Translations under genes and position numbers: made by a program
Source: Gadus chalcogrammus
Lineage: Eukaryota > Chordata > Actinopteri > Gadiformes > Gadidae
Direction of reading: 5' to 3'
Length of the DNA: 64,000 nt
Assembly: GCF_026213295.1 (NCBI RefSeq)
Contig: NC_079412.1
Location: 9,344,454 to 9,408,453, forward strand
The notes under the pieces: model-generated
Told to the model about the DNA's origin: nothing
What the model saw: only the letters and a program-made list of their open reading frames with translations
Database searches by the model: none
Part shown: positions 35,531 to 49,700 of the stretch, one piece after another
How the letters are laid out: each line of letters begins with the position of its first letter
How positions within the stretch are numbered: position 1 is the stretch's first letter

Positions 35531-36057
35531 TGCCGCGTTTCCACCGCAGGGTGCGGTACGGTTCGGTTCGCCTCAGTCCGGTAGTAGCGGTATAGCCCAG
35601 CTAAGTTCCGAGGTCGCGTTTCCACCGCCGACAGTACCCTTTATGGTAGGCCGGATGTCGATCACCGCGGCAGCTATGTAAACATCGTAAACAACGTCTT
35701 CCTCCCCAAGAATGCAGAGGAACGTCTCCACCTCCTTGTTCGCCCAAGCAAGCATTTTACGCGACATGTTCATTGTAAAGAATAATACCTCTAGGCTACT
35801 TTTTTTCGTTTGTTTGTTTTTATCCCCACGTCGCCCGGAAGTGACGATTCTGTCGACCAATCAACGGAGGGGGTGTGTAGCTCGAATTTTCCGGCACTCT
35901 TTCAGGCGTCTCAGTACCCCAACGGAGGAGTACTGAAGACGAGGGCAAAACGAGTACGGCTCAGTCTGGGTCTTGCCCACTTTTGACGGTGGAAACGCAA
36001 TCCGTACCGCACCTTTGCAAACCGAACCGTACCGCACCCTGCAGTGGAAACGCGCCA
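35531..36057. mobile_element. Harbinger-like MITE, TSD TAA, 527 bp
   Basis: The ends TGCCGCGTTTCCACCGCAGG and CCTGCAGTGGAAACGCGCCA are inverted. TAA flanks both sides (35,528-35,530 and 36,058-36,060). Internal GCGTTTCCACCG and CGGTGGAAACGC repeats are also inverted. It sits inside a larger inverted pair: CCGTAAGTCTGCTCCTTCCG-type sequence near 35,488-35,527 is inverted at 36,474-36,513. This implies an older host element around it. Confidence 0.88.
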
Positions 36058-36750
36058 TAAGAGATCACACATATGTGGTTTGTGGATTTAAATAAAAAAT
36101 GTTCATGCAAAGATACCAGAACATTTTTGTGAAGTTTGATAATGTTAGGTTTTGTGTGAGGCCGCTTTGTGAACTACAGCCCCTCGCTGCTCTCGACACG
36201 AATATACGTCACCACCACTCTGGTACAGACATGGCGATCTCTCTGCGCCACTTCGCTGCTTTTTTCCAAGAGGAGGATAACCGCATCGAAAGAGGTCCAT
36301 TATAAGTCGGGTCATGTGGTGATTTTCAGTTATGCCGATGGGGAGATTGTCGGTCTTGTCCAGGCACGTCGCAGGGAGCGTCACGTCACATACGAGACGT
36401 GTAGTCTTTCTCATTGTGTTTTCTCTACAGCCTTTAACTGAACAATGAACCCCATTCATATTTTACGATCTCAGAGGTCCCATGGGGGTGTACCGGAAGA
36501 GGCAGACTTACGCACTCTATTTACCATATATAGTATAAACATATCCCCGGTTTACCGCAGCTCAGGTTCCGGTCCCTTACTTCCTATAGGCTATGTGCAT
36601 TAGTTAACAGTCACCGGAACGAAAAAAAAAAAGAATGATAAGAAGAACAATGATGAGTGGATGAATATAGATTTCTGACAAAATACTTGACAAAGCATTA
36701 CTAAACATCTGAAGGAAACGGGTTTAACCAGAAGTTCTCTCGCCTCGCAC

Positions 36751-37285
36751 ATGGACATATTATAAAATGGACAACGGATTCCTAAATGGCGCCCATTCAT
36801 TCCTATGTAAACTCATGTGCCATGTTCCAATATCCATACTATCCGTACTTCATAGCCTAAGTTTGAGTAGTAGGGCGTTCCGATTCAGATCGGGCGAAAA
36901 TAAGTGTACTGAAAGGACCCTGATGTTGCACTCAAAAACGGTAAAATCGCGAAGTTTGTGGCGATTTTTGTAGTTTTTATAGTTTTGTAGTTTTTATAGT
37001 TTTTTTTATAGCTGCCAGGCGTAAAGAGTTCACCATTCAAAGCGGGATGTTTATTGCGGGGGAGGAGCCGCGGCGGCAGTCGTGATCGTAATTTCCGGTT
37101 ATTGCACCACGGAGTATTCGATTTGGAACAACACTGAAATCTGAAAATTAGCGCACTTAGTGAGTGCGGATAGTGTACTTCGTTTAAGTGTACTGATGGA
37201 AGTATGGATATTGGAACACGGCAATGGACATATTATAAAATGGACAACGGATTCCAAAATGGTGCCCATTCATTCCTATGTAAAC
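36751..37285. mobile_element. MITE between 62-bp direct repeats
   Basis: CATGTTCCAATATCCATACT at 36,821 is inverted as AGTATGGATATTGGAACACG ending at 37,220, defining a MITE of about 400 bp. The flanks at 36,751-36,812 and 37,224-37,285 (ATGGACATATTATAAAATGG and onward) are direct repeats of about 62 bp with three or four differences. These are too long for a target duplication, so the locus was duplicated or the element inserted within a tandem repeat. Confidence 0.75.
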
Positions 37286-37419
37286 TGCTCAATTGCGCAG
37301 GGCATCAAGGAGAGATATGCTTCCGCATCATGGGTCCATAGCCACGCCCTACTTCATGATGTACCGGATGCAGAAATATTCTTGTTTTTTAGCATTGTTA
37401 GCATTGTAGCATCATAAGC

Positions 37420-38700
37420 GAGAGGTCTGAGCGATCGCAATCCCATTGTTTACCGACCATGGAAGTACAGGTTACTAATCCCCTGATGATTCTCTATATG
37501 TTTAACAATTATTATTTTAGATTAGTTTGCCCCTTTTTGACTTTATAAGAAAAGCACCTTGTATATAACTTTTCGAATGTTAAATAGAAATCATAATTAC
37601 CACTCGTTTTTTTTATATATTTCTGTTTCTGAACCGAGAATCAAATGCCCAATATATACACAGACCCAACAGCTGGTGTACCCAGGGAACTCACAAGGTG
37701 TTAGGAAGCAAAGGAGTCTGAAATGACCCCACATGGTATCATGGACCTATTATGTGTGGGTGCAATAAATAAGACAGATATGATGGTGCCAGCCCCACGT
37801 CAGGTTCCAAAAACAAGTAATACTGAAACTGAATCTCAAACGTCATCCTGAAATGTATTTAACATTGATCGATGGAGGAGGCTGTCAGGTGTGCAGGAAG
37901 AGTATGATGGACAGGGATCTGACATGGACAGGGAATTTTTTTATTTAAACATTGAGAGGAAATCAAGCTTACTGTAGGCCTATGTAAATAAGATTAAAGA
38001 TAGTATGAATGATAATTGTTAATGGCAGGTGTACTTTGATGGAGCCATAATGTTACGTTAATAAAAAGCATTTTATTGATGGGCACCTTTCAGGCCACTT
38101 AAGCACACCTTACATGTATAATTAATAAAAGATTAAAAACACTGGGGTGGAGCGTGTTTGTCACTTATGTGAAAGAGCTTGAAAGCTGGAGTAACGCAAT
38201 AAGGGAACATAGAACAAAGACTCACATCACAAACTCAGACAGTCACAACATGAAAAAAACACATAAATACATGAAACATGTACATAACTACGAGACCATA
38301 GACCCACATCACAAACTCAGACAGTCACAACATGTAAAAAACATATAAATACATGAAACATTTACATAAATACGAGACCATAAGATATGTTTGAGTTTCT
38401 CTTGTTTTATCTTAAAAACAAAATACACATAACATTAAGAAAAGAAGTGAAGAAAATAAAAGTAATAATAGATAGAGCTAAACTCAGTTAGTGATGGGCA
38501 TACATTTTAATGTACAAAAAATACAGAGGTCACTGATCGGATGTGCTGTTCAAAAATAAATGGTCTACAAGTCTACAATTGAACAATGTCTTTTTGCAGT
38601 TTTAAGTGCTTTGTGCCAACTTGTGCTCCGTCATGCAAGCTCCAAGTGTCACACTGCTTAAGAAACAGATTCCTTCCAACTAACTATTTACGGCTCCCGC
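37420..38700. other. AT-rich spacer between gene A remnants and gene B
   Basis: No exon or RNA gene was recognised. A two-copy tandem repeat of about 81 bp (CACATCACAAACTCAGACAG) lies at 38,223-38,384. Confidence 0.5.
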
Positions 38701-38715
38701 CGTTCTGTCGTGGGA

Positions 38716-39458
38716 GGAGAAATTATGTACTGTGGCTTTAAGGCCAAGCCTACCTTATGTCCACAAATAAAGACTGCTTCCTGTCAGTCCTGTCAACACT
38801 TACGCCCCGTGCCCACTACCTCCGTCAGTTGTCCGTTGCCCATTGACTTTGAATGGGGACGGTCGCGCAATGCATTGTGGATCCGTCCGTTGACTTGGAG
38901 CGTTCGCCACCGTCAGAAAGTTGAAAAATGTTCAACTTTTTCGGCAGCGACGGTTCCGTCATCCAATCAGATCGCGTATGCAAATTTAAGCACTGTGACG
39001 CGACTCGGGCTCTGACGATACTGGAAAGGGGGAAAGCGGGTCTTCTTGCCTCGCAACAAGCAGGAAGAAGCGGGAAGAACCCGGCGAACCGATTTGATTG
39101 GCTGACGGATGCATCTGCAAAGACTACTCCCCCATCCGTCAGCCACGCCTTCCCACGTCCGTTGACTGACGGTGCAGTGGGCACGAGGCGTTATATGCGG
39201 ATCGACCATTACACTTGGAGCCCACGCAGCAAGAAGTAAGCAACCTAGTGTACAAAAGTAACATATATTTAATTAAGGATTACTTTGGTGGGGGAAGACT
39301 GGACTAACGCCAATTCAGCGGTAACGTTAACAGTCTTGGCTATTATACCGATCGATTATGAAGCTGAAGCTTATAACATGTAACGTAGCCTACATGCTCA
39401 GTGTTATATGTATTAAAGCCTTTTGACTGTTTATCTTTATGCTGGTTATTGTCTGCAG
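38716..39458 (+). promoter_or_regulatory. Gene B upstream region, homologous to gene A
   Basis: Sequence from 38,716 (GAGAAATTATGTACTGTGG) to the start codon matches 12,255-12,630 upstream of gene A, except for a 388-bp insertion at 38,803-39,190. Shared upstream sequence is where promoter elements would be expected. No clear TATA box at a convincing distance was identified. TCTGCAG at 39,452-39,458 may be the acceptor of a 5' UTR intron. Confidence 0.5.
38803..39190. mobile_element. Harbinger-like MITE upstream of gene B, TSD TTA
   Basis: The ends CGCCCCGTGCCCACTACC and TGCAGTGGGCACGAGGCG are inverted. TTA flanks both sides (38,800-38,802 and 39,191-39,193). The gene A upstream region shows the undisturbed site (CACTTATTTGCACATCGACC, about 12,336-12,355), so the boundaries are exact. 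No coding capacity. Confidence 0.93.
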
Positions 39459-39473
39459 AGTGTAAGGACAGAC

Positions 39474-39573
39474 ATGGTGGACTCGGAACAGGTCCTGGGC
39501 GGTAAGGCCCCGATGGGGCTGGTCCTGGTGCTTCTCCTTTCCAGCCTGCTGGGGCCTCTGGGACAAGTACAAG
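39474..39573 (+). CDS. Gene B exon 1: signal peptide
   Basis: ATG 39,474 opens 33 codons plus one base ending at a GTAAGC donor. The hydrophobic core LVLVLLLSSLLGPLG is a signal peptide. Phase 1 at the end matches CCP1. It is highly similar to gene A exon 1. Confidence 0.92.
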
Positions 39574-40753
39574 GTAAGCAACGCATTTATCTATCGAAGT
39601 CGGTGACTTTATGGACTCAATTGAGACGTTCAAGGGGATGACTGAAGTCGAATAAAACAAGGATTGCTCGTGTTTTAAAAAGCTTTCTTAATTGTCCCAT
39701 TGTATTATTGCTATATATAGAAATGTAGTTCAGGTTGTTTGACCTACTACTGTTTATATCTATTGTACATTGGTATTTCTGTTTTTATTTGTATGTTGTT
39801 ATCAGGGCATCATTAAAAAGAGAGCCTGCTCTCAATTACTGTGCGTTAACATCAAAAGCGAATTGAGCTGCCAAATCACCGGAAGTCATTCACTTTCTAT
39901 GGGCAAGAGTGACCAAAGCGACACAAGCGTCAAACGCTAAAAGGTGAGGGGACTCTCTAAATCAACGCCACTTCGACCTGGGTGGGACTTTACGTCCTGC
40001 GTCGCTATGGGCAGGGGTGGACTGGCCATCTGGCATACCGGGCATCGTCCCGGTGGGCCGTTGACCAGGGGTGGACTGGGAGAAAAATTCAGCCCTGGCA
40101 TTTTCTCTCCAGACCAGCCCACTACATTATTAGCACTAGGGGTGGGGCGAAACGAACGGGAAGAACCCTGTATATCCGAATAATAGTGCAGTTTTTTGTT
40201 TTTCAAGTTTGTTTTTCTTGTGCTGCTGACAAGAAAGTTGTGAAACCCGAACAGGAAGTTAACAGACATCCTGTGGTTGCTGCATCTCCAACCGCCATAT
40301 CTACTACAAAACCCTTGTTAAATATCACACATGATCCAACGCAAAATCCTCTCTTGCTGTTATTAGTCTGTGACTGTGAAAATCGTTTGGTGTAAGCCCA
40401 GCATTAGTTAAAACCGGACTCGGACAATAATAACAAAATCTCCTGACAAATAATCTAAATAGAAACATATTACAGACAGTAACAGCATTAGAGCTGAAAC
40501 CAATTTGTTTTAACGGTGACTCAGTCATTATGAAACCATAAATAGAGAATTTAATTTTTTTTCTCATATTCTCATACACGTGTATGTGCACATGTATGTA
40601 TACATGTGCACACACATGTATATGAGAATGCATATCTATTCAGACCTGTAATTCGGCCTACCTGCATAACTGTTAATTTAACTTAAAAGATATGCAAATG
40701 TTTGAAATTAAAATCAATGTGAAAATCTTCAACCAGGAAATAATCATAATCAA

Positions 40754-40795
<42 letters not shown>

Positions 40796-43700
40796 AGAAT
40801 AACTTCTAGCAGGTGATTTTGTGTGAAATATGTGTGAAACATTGCCACGTATAAACAGGACCAATCTGAATTAAATCAGCTCTCAATTACTTATTGAGAT
40901 GAGGAAGCAAAAACTAGGGAATACTGGACGTCAAACCAAATTCTTCATTGATCCTGTCAGAAATCCAAAACGTTGGTTTATTGACATAAAATCATACATT
41001 TGTGGTAATACTCAATGCAGTTGTCCGAAAGGCTTCCTTTTCTGCTCTGCATGTGAAAGCAGCCTCGGGTGAAACAGATAATGTGGAGACCATGACCTGT
41101 TCATCAATGCACAACACTGTAACACTAAACAGTTATTAAATGCTAATGAGTTATTTAGCCAGGAGGGATGCATCATTACAATAGCCGGTCCGAGCAGTGA
41201 CTCAATGCTGAAATTAATCCATCCAGTGTCGTTCTTCAGCCCAAGTCCAAACCTGATTTAATCTTAGGGATTTAAATGCATTTAACATGGCAAGAACATC
41301 TACCACTATTACTCAAGTAAAGAATGGAATATGCTCTTGAATCTTGAGTACAAATGCCAATGTGGTCCTTTGACTTTTACTGCAGTAATTCTGTGTCTCA
41401 GCTTTTGTACTTTACTTTTACTAAAGTAAAATATCAGAGTTCTTCTTCAAACACTCGTTTACATTGTTTCACGAAGGAAGATCCCATAGACCAAGTAGAC
41501 TAACATATGCGCTTTCCTGCTAATGTTGAATATGTATTCGTTTCGGCTTATTGTGACAAAATGAATACTAAATTTTGTCTTATTGTGCTTTTTCCTTTTA
41601 GCTCAAGATTGTGAGAAACCTATGAGAGACACCATGACTTTAACAAATGAATACATCCAGAAAGAGCATTTTCCCAGCGGATCATTGGTAACATTTAAGT
41701 GTGCAACGGGATACAGGAGTACTGGAGGATCTGGTAAAACCACTTGTGAGGCTGGGACATGGACACCTTCGACACTTGGATGCGAGAGTGAGTATTATTT
41801 GTTTTCAATGTTTACTGCACTGACACAGGGACTATAACTACATTTTTGGTGCACCAGCCACTGTGTCTGGTGGATGAAAACAATTAGCTGGAATCCCGTA
41901 GCCCTCATATTGTAAGTAAGCTGTAGGCTCTTTGAGAATATCTGTAACGTAATGAAGGAATAAATATGAGAATTTGGGCCACGGACTGGTTTGAGAAAGC
42001 CATTCAGGTTTTGTACTCAATGTGCCAAATATGGATGATTTCTGCTGTTGGGTGCAAGAATGTCAACACTGCATAGAAGATAAATCTACTCTGCCAAAAT
42101 AAATGTGTATAAACCAGACAGATGGGAGATGTCACGGAGGCTAAGTCCAGTTGTCCTTTCTTGGCACTTGTGTGTTTTTGATAAGTTAAATAAGCAGTGT
42201 GACAGTGTCACAATATGGAATGGCGTGTTTTTGCTAGGGATGGGAATTGAATTTATGTAGTTTTTTTGACACTGATGGCATTATCGATTCTTCCGATTGA
42301 TTTGATTTCATGATAGATTCCTTATACCTTTTCTGCTAAGCCTGCCTGCATGGCATTAATTATAACATAGAATTACTAGCCTCGGTAACGGTCGTCATTT
42401 TACAACAACTTATGCATTTTGTATTATGTTATGTACTTTGGTAAAGTTTTGAAGCAAGACTAATTTATAGTCCAAAAATAAAGCCAGTCAGTACAGTGAT
42501 TGGTTTGTCAAGTGCAGGCGAGTGAAACTCTTAGTAAAATAAATTAGGAGTCCTAAATTTATGTTTGACACGCCCATTATTTTTGTGTACTCGTGTAACC
42601 GGTTAGTAAATCAAAACCCTTTAGGAAAAATCAGTAAACGAAGACCGTAAAAAAAAAAGTGTACATATTTATAATTTGAAATTCGTCCCAGCCTTTATAC
42701 CACAGACACTATAGAGTTTATAGCATATAACCGCGTTTTCTGATTACCGTTTAGTGAAACAGTAAGTTGACAACATCCTAATTAACACCGCAACTGCAAA
42801 TGAACCCCACGGAGATAACCATGGCAACGGGTCAAACAAATGTTCTTTTTGCCATCATTCTTCGCGAGCATCCGCTGTGTTGATAAACAAATAACCCTAT
42901 TGAACGAGGTTAAACCGAGTGAGCGCGGTTTTACCGTGTACACGAAAGAAATGGGGTTGTGTAACCGTTTACAATTTTTTGTAACCCTAATTTGGACCAT
43001 GTATCGGTTAAGAGTTTTTTGATATTTCTTGCATCCCTACTTTGGACTGTTTCTTCCTCTATGCTATGAAGAGTTCAATGTTTTGAAATGCGCATGTGCA
43101 ACTGTCAGACAAACATGCTGGCATTGATGAAAGGGATTGAAATGCTCAGGTTTACTACAGATATCATAATTTTGTTATTGCAACTTCTTGCTCTGCTCAA
43201 GTATTTGTTGTAATTTAACTTAATTTAGCCTATTTTTCAATCATGGGTCAAAAGGAATAATGCAGACTACGTTTTTTGAGATTGGTCTAGTATTGAGGGA
43301 GAACACTCTCAGATGTCATGTGCAGCTCACTGACATTTTCAATTATCTTCCTGCAACAACTCCACTTTCATTGAGCGAGACTCGCTTGGACGCAATAACA
43401 AACAAACCATAATCAGGTGAAAGGCAAAGAGACAAGTTTCATTCCTTTTTAGGGATCCGTTCCAAAATGATAGAATATAATCTGAATCAGTGGCAAAAGC
43501 CATCACTTTTAGAGGACCAACAGCGATGAGTGCTTTTGCCCCAATAGATTACTGCCCGTTTACGTCGAACAGGGCTGCAACCAAAATTATCAGATAATCC
43601 AGGTTGAAAAATGCAGAGGTTTCCTTTTGTTTCTCTCGTATTCTCTGAGGCTGTATTTTTGATCGCTTTACTGTAAATCTGGACTTTATAACTTATATAC

Positions 43701-46700
43701 TGCAGCTATTTTCTCCCATTACCAATTTGGAACCAGACATTTTCTCAAGAATAAAATTAACCCATCTAGGTAATTTCCCTCAAATCTTCTAAGTCTTATT
43801 CAGACCGTGAATACATAACATACACATTTAAGGCTGCGTTCACACTAGGGCTGGGCGATTAATCTAATTTTGATTGTGATTTCAATTTTGGAGTAAAACG
43901 TTCACATACTAATATAATCGAATTTTCTTTAATAATTATTATTTTTTTTTATTAATGATTGCCTATTATACTACTTTTCTGGTCTTAATTTCTTTTTAAT
44001 GACTCCTATAGAGCAACCTGACACGAATCACAGCACAAAAACCTATGTAGATTTTCGGGAAACTCTTCCTCTCATCTGGGCGCTTTCAGCATCAACGCTC
44101 GGTTTCGTCGCCCCTCCTGCCAACCCCACTCTGTTGTGATTGCTTACCTTCCGGAAGACCTGCGAAGGGCATTACCATACATGGAAAACCCGGATTGTTC
44201 TGCGTAAATAAATCCCGGAAATTTGATCAAATTAATCGTCACCGGCGTCCCTACTGTCAGCAGGGAATATGTCTAAATTCATGTACGTCATTATTTGACA
44301 CTTTAGTATGGTTAAACATGACTATAAATCATTATAACAACGTTTCTAGGTCATAAAAGACGAAAAGCATAATAGGTGCTCTTTAAATGTTTAATAGAAA
44401 GAACAGCTGGAGATATATAACATTTTCTCTTTGACCATTTTGTGTATTTTTTTAAGGCGAAATTTCAAAGTTCTCAGTTACAAAGTGTTTTTGGGGATTG
44501 AGATGCTGAATAAAGACATGTTTTTAAACTCAAAAATAATCGTTTGAATAATTATGATTTCAATATTGACAAATAATCGTGATTATGATTTTCTTTCCAT
44601 AATCAAGCAGCCCTAGTTCACACCTCATCTATTCGGACAGTTTAAACCATGGAGGGTTTTCCCCTCGTAGATGTTGCTTTAAATCAATATTTATGGTCTT
44701 TTGACTTTATTATGTGCTTTTGTGTTTTTCTGCAGAGTTTAATTGTGGGAGCCTCAAGCTAGTAAACGGGCATGTGGAATACAGTGAAGGAACCTCATTT
44801 GGGAGCGTGGCTATATTCTCCTGCAACGACGGGTTGGTGATTAACCAAGTTTTATTTATTTGCATCCCCATTTGGTTATAAATGTTCCTTCAATATCTTG
44901 TAGGAATATAAAATATCAAGGACGTATTTGGTTCCTTTCCGTGCACTTGATACTAAGCATTGACCGGGAATTGGATTCGGTAGATTAGATGTGCACTTGA
45001 ATTAAATTAGGAGGGCTAAGGAGTTGTTGACGGTTGTTTTTAGACCTACATTGTCTGGCCACAGAGATATTCAATACTGTGGGAATGGGAACCGTGGAGG
45101 TAGGTATGTAGAATGAGGTTATCTCAATCTATTCCCACTAATTAATTCACTTTTTTGGGTTAGGGTTAGGGTTTCCTTGCTAGGGTTAAGTACAGTGGCG
45201 GTGGGTCAATAGAGGGCGCTAGGGCGCCGCCCCTCCGTGAAATATTCACTTGAATATATCTGCCAACTATTAATCAAATTTTATCAATACAAAATAAATC
45301 AACAAAAATACATAGCGTTTATCCTTGTTTAATTGTGTGAAACACTTGTCACTGCCAGCAACCATTTAAATGCGTCTGAACGTCAATGATTTGGGCTAGG
45401 CTAGTTATTGGTAATTCGAAATAAACCCCTCCTCCAAGTCAGGGGCGCCGGCCATGTTGACGTCAATGTAAGCTCGCTAAGTTTTTGCCCTGCAAGTCAG
45501 GATGTAGGCTATGAATCTGAATGAATAGTAAGTTAATAGGTAGTAGTGGCCATTCCCAAAATGCACCAGAATACAGGAAACGTTTATGGGGGGGGGGGGA
45601 ACCCCAGGCCATGTCTATTTCTTTGCCCCACCAACATTTTTGATTGAGTACTGTACCTTGCAATATGGGGAAGTGATGATGAGGCAAAGACTCCTCATGT
45701 GCCATGCTAAGAATTACGAGCGACTGCCACAATTTTACCTTTACATCTTTTTTTCCTGATCAGTAAAAGCTATCAACTGTAGTACATTTTAGCAAAAGTT
45801 ATGCCTTATTCTTACTTACACACATTTATGTCGTACTTTGGTGATCTATGAAGTATCTTTAGAACATTTCTAGGTCATTTCCAAATGATGTACCACAATA
45901 ATCCAATACTTTTTTTGTTATGTATGATCATGTATATTTTCTGTATGTCTTTCTTCAAGGTACATTTTGGAGGGCAAGAATTTAACCTGTGGAAATACAG
46001 CATGGCTAGGCAGAACGCCGACCTGTTCAGGTTTCCAATCATATAAAGCATATTTGTGCACATATTTAGTTACCATACATTTTCGAAGCCCCCCCCCCCC
46101 ATATCTAATATCTATCTTGTTTTTTCAGTTGTAAAATGTGAATCACCGCCTTCAGTTGATAAAGCTGAAGGTCCATCTCCAAAACGGGATTTCTATGATT
46201 TTGCAAGCATTGTGAAATACAAATGTCAGAAGGGTTACAACATCACCAATGGCTCAGCATCACTTAAATGTTCAAGCAATGGAAAATTCACACCAAATCC
46301 TCCAACTTGTTTAAGTAGGTTATAATGTTTTCGGCAGCTTTCCTTAAACCTGTCTCGATGAGTTGCATACTCTCGTTGAGAGAGTAACCAGGGAACGCAT
46401 CCATGTTAACGCATTTCTATTACCATTTTTCTGCAGTGGTTCGCTGCAAAGCGCCGTTTATTCCAAATGGTTCGCAAAAGTCTGGAGCCCGCCCTCCGTA
46501 TGACTACAGGAGTTTTGTTGAGTACGAATGTAACCCTGGATTTAAGATGGAAGGGGAGGGGGCCATGACCTGCCAACTGAACAGCACATGGTCATCAACG
46601 CCAGAGTGCAAAGGTAAGGGCTGCTTATAAATGAAGTTGATATAAAATTACCGCATTTGTTTGCTAATTCTGTGTTCCAAACAATTTATCCGACCACAAT

Positions 46701-49700
46701 ATGAAAAAAGTGGCAGTTTTTGGGCTTTCCTTTGGAAATGTTTGAACTTCAGTTCACGCAACTAGTATATTGTTGGCTTTTCTTCTAGCAATTATCATCA
46801 CCACAACCCCCACTACCACTACTACCACCCCTACCACCCCTACAACCATGACCCCAAAGACCCCCGCCACCACCCAAAAAGACGGTAGCGTTGTTATATT
46901 ATATTATATTGTATATTATTAGGGGTCCACCAATACAGTAATCTGTAAATGTAAAGCATCAGAGTCTAGGCCTGAACAGAAGAGACACAGGTGCTGTCGC
47001 GGATTACCGATCACCATAACACATAGAATGATACGTTTGGCCAGTTTGATGATTGCTGAAACGTTGAGGGGAAACTATGTCTGAGGGATGTCTCCATTAT
47101 ATTATTCCATCACTGGGATATTAAGACCAAGTGGAACCGTACCTTTTTTACCTGTGGTTCCTAAATATGCATAGACATAAAAACTTTAAATGTGCATACA
47201 TTTTTTTAATACTACAGCGTTGAAATTTGATCTACCGAACAAAGAATATTCGGGCTCAGCCATAGAGATTAAAACCAATATCGGAGATATTGTTGTGAGA
47301 TGCAATATCTCCTTAATAGATACATCTATTAAGCTGCTATCTTGATATTCGGGTTGTTGACAGATGGAGCCGTCGCGTCTCTATAAGATAATTAATGGAT
47401 TATGTGTGAATCTATAATCCTGACCCTAAAGTACTAACTGATACAGTGATGCTGAAGATTTTCAACAAGTTTGGAGTGAAAAAATGTGTTACAAGTATTA
47501 CAAATTAAAAGTATTGGTGTATCCTATTAAACGCATTTGCCGTGTGTGGTAAAGTTTCCCCTTTACCTGGCTGCCTTTGACATCAAACCTTTAGGGCTTG
47601 GCTGTATGCGTGTAGCATGGTTCGATGAATGATCCTTACTTACTAATTTAGCTGCACTAGCATTAAATGATTGCATACCATGACTGTGTTCAGCCAATGT
47701 CAATGTCATGTTCACAGATTCAAAAGGTGTTGATGTTGTTCCACCAAGGCCTCCCCGTAAGTCATGTCATTAAATATATCTGCAAGAATTGTTTAAACAG
47801 TCATTGAAGGCATTTGAACCCTTGTCGTTTGGCTCATACGGGGTGAATGTACAAACCCACCCAAAAAGACATCAATTTCCTCCTGCTAGTGCCCTTACGC
47901 CTGGTCCCAGGCAGTAGGCCTAGACCCTGGCACCAGGCGGTAGGCTAGGCACCAGGCGGTAGGCCTGGACCCGTTCTAGTAGTCCCCCCGAATGCAATTA
48001 TTTACCCTAAAAAAGCATGATACAGGATCTTTAAATGCAGGGACCTCCTTTTGAATCAAGGAGTACTTGTCACTCGCTCTGTGACAAATAAACATTCTTC
48101 TTCTTTTTTTAGGTGATTCCAAAACAGGGTTGCAGTACTTGTGGTTTTTAGTAATAGGTAGGTTTTATGGTCTTTAACACCTGCATGCACATTATTTAAG
48201 TTCTTTCATTATATTTCTCTGAATTGCATTAATCTTTCCGATTGAAGGTCTAAGGACACAGATTTGGTTGAAAGGTTCACATTTTAATCAAGGGCTGATA
48301 AATCATCGATTGGTGATGAGAGATTTCATTTCAGCCATTGCAAACGAATGATGTTACAATTCACAATTTCTTTTTCATGTCCATCAAATATTGCATATGC
48401 TTGAGGATAATTAAAATCTAACTTAAAGGTTGGGTATGGGATTTGCGAAACGCCAGCAGATTTTGAAAACACACAACTCAAATGGTCCTACCCCCTCTCC
48501 TTCAACGCTGACTCTGAATCCACCCATTCCAAGTACATGGACGCGCAATCATGCACGAGCGCGAACACAGATGCGCGAGAGCAAGCCATTAGCTAGTTAG
48601 CTAGCTCCAGTAGCGCAGGATAACAATAAACAGAAGCTTGCTCTGGGTCACGAGCTTTGAGTATGTACACGAAGGGGTCGCACGGGGAGCGGGGGAGGGG
48701 AGGGCAGGGCGAGTGCAGTTCGACTGTTTTATTGACGTACTTACCGTCCAATGCCACTCGGTGGGTCTGGATATCATTGGCTGGGGTTTTTCGAGCCCTG
48801 GCCGTTCCACAGATGATTGACTTGCTAATTTTCATGTCAGTGTACTTCGAACTCAGTGGCTGTAAGTGGGTTACGATAAGGATTTCAAGTAATTTTGCAA
48901 AAATGGCCCAAAAAAGAAAATTCCATACCCAACCTTTAAAAAGTGCAAATAAAAATGTCTGCCAGCCTGATGCTCGATAATCTACGTGTGACAAGCCACC
49001 TAAAGGGTTTGAAAACAGCCCTTTAGCACCAATTACACACAGTGAGAGGAAATGATGACCAAACAATTTAGTCATTAAAGTGATGGACAAAAACGCTCAC
49101 GATGCAGCTTCAAACCAAATCTTATTTTGCTGACAAATTACTCGGGATACCCAATAAATGCATTTATTTTTCTACAGAGGCCAATGCGCGATTATTTTTC
49201 CTTGTAAATTCATACATCTCACTCTTTACCCCAAATAGTTCCTATTGGCGGTGTATTCCTCATCTTAGGGCTAATTTTGAAAAAGAGAGGGTAAGATTTC
49301 ATGTTCATGTTCATGCAGAAACCCTTCGCCTTTGCTGGGTTTCTGGACTCCTTGCTTCTGACTGTTTTGTGCTCTTGCTCCTTCAACTCTCCTTGCTTGA
49401 TTTTTATTGCTGTTCAACTCTTTCTGCACACCAGCAATTATACTTTAAGTACAATATAAGTCAAGCACTGGCTGTTGTGAATGAAGAGTTTTGGATCCTG
49501 AGGCGAGGTGAATGCAAAGTTGTAGTGTGAGTTTCTTTGAACAAATGAGGCTGTGCTCACCGAATGATGTGATGTTGCTTTAAAGACGTTTTAAAACATA
49601 AATATATATATTTTTACTAAAGAAGACCTAATCAAGGCGTTATATTCAGTGTACTGTTATCTGATATTTCATTGTGTCTTTAGGTCCATATCATGTCTCG

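Noticed and set aside
36145..36459. 104-codon minus-strand frame with Cys/His residues suggesting a THAP zinc finger
   Set aside because: The spacing of Cys and His and the absence of the usual THAP motifs do not fit. It lies within a transposon flanked by inverted repeats.
42235..43045. Complete hAT element between TAGGGATGGGAAT and GCATCCCTAC
   Set aside because: The ends are similar, but the flanking 8 bp do not match, so I could not support a bounded element.
46437..46613. An awkward count of CCP4 homologues in the feature entry for this exon
   Set aside because: The correct count is six CCP4 exons in the window: one in gene B (46,437), two in gene A (24,426 and 26,801) and three in gene C (58,348, 60,204 and 62,060). 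Please use this count instead of the wording in that entry.
49102..49530. 142-codon frame on the + strand inside gene B
   Set aside because: It lies in the intron between the two membrane-segment exons, has no recognisable domain and no splice support.
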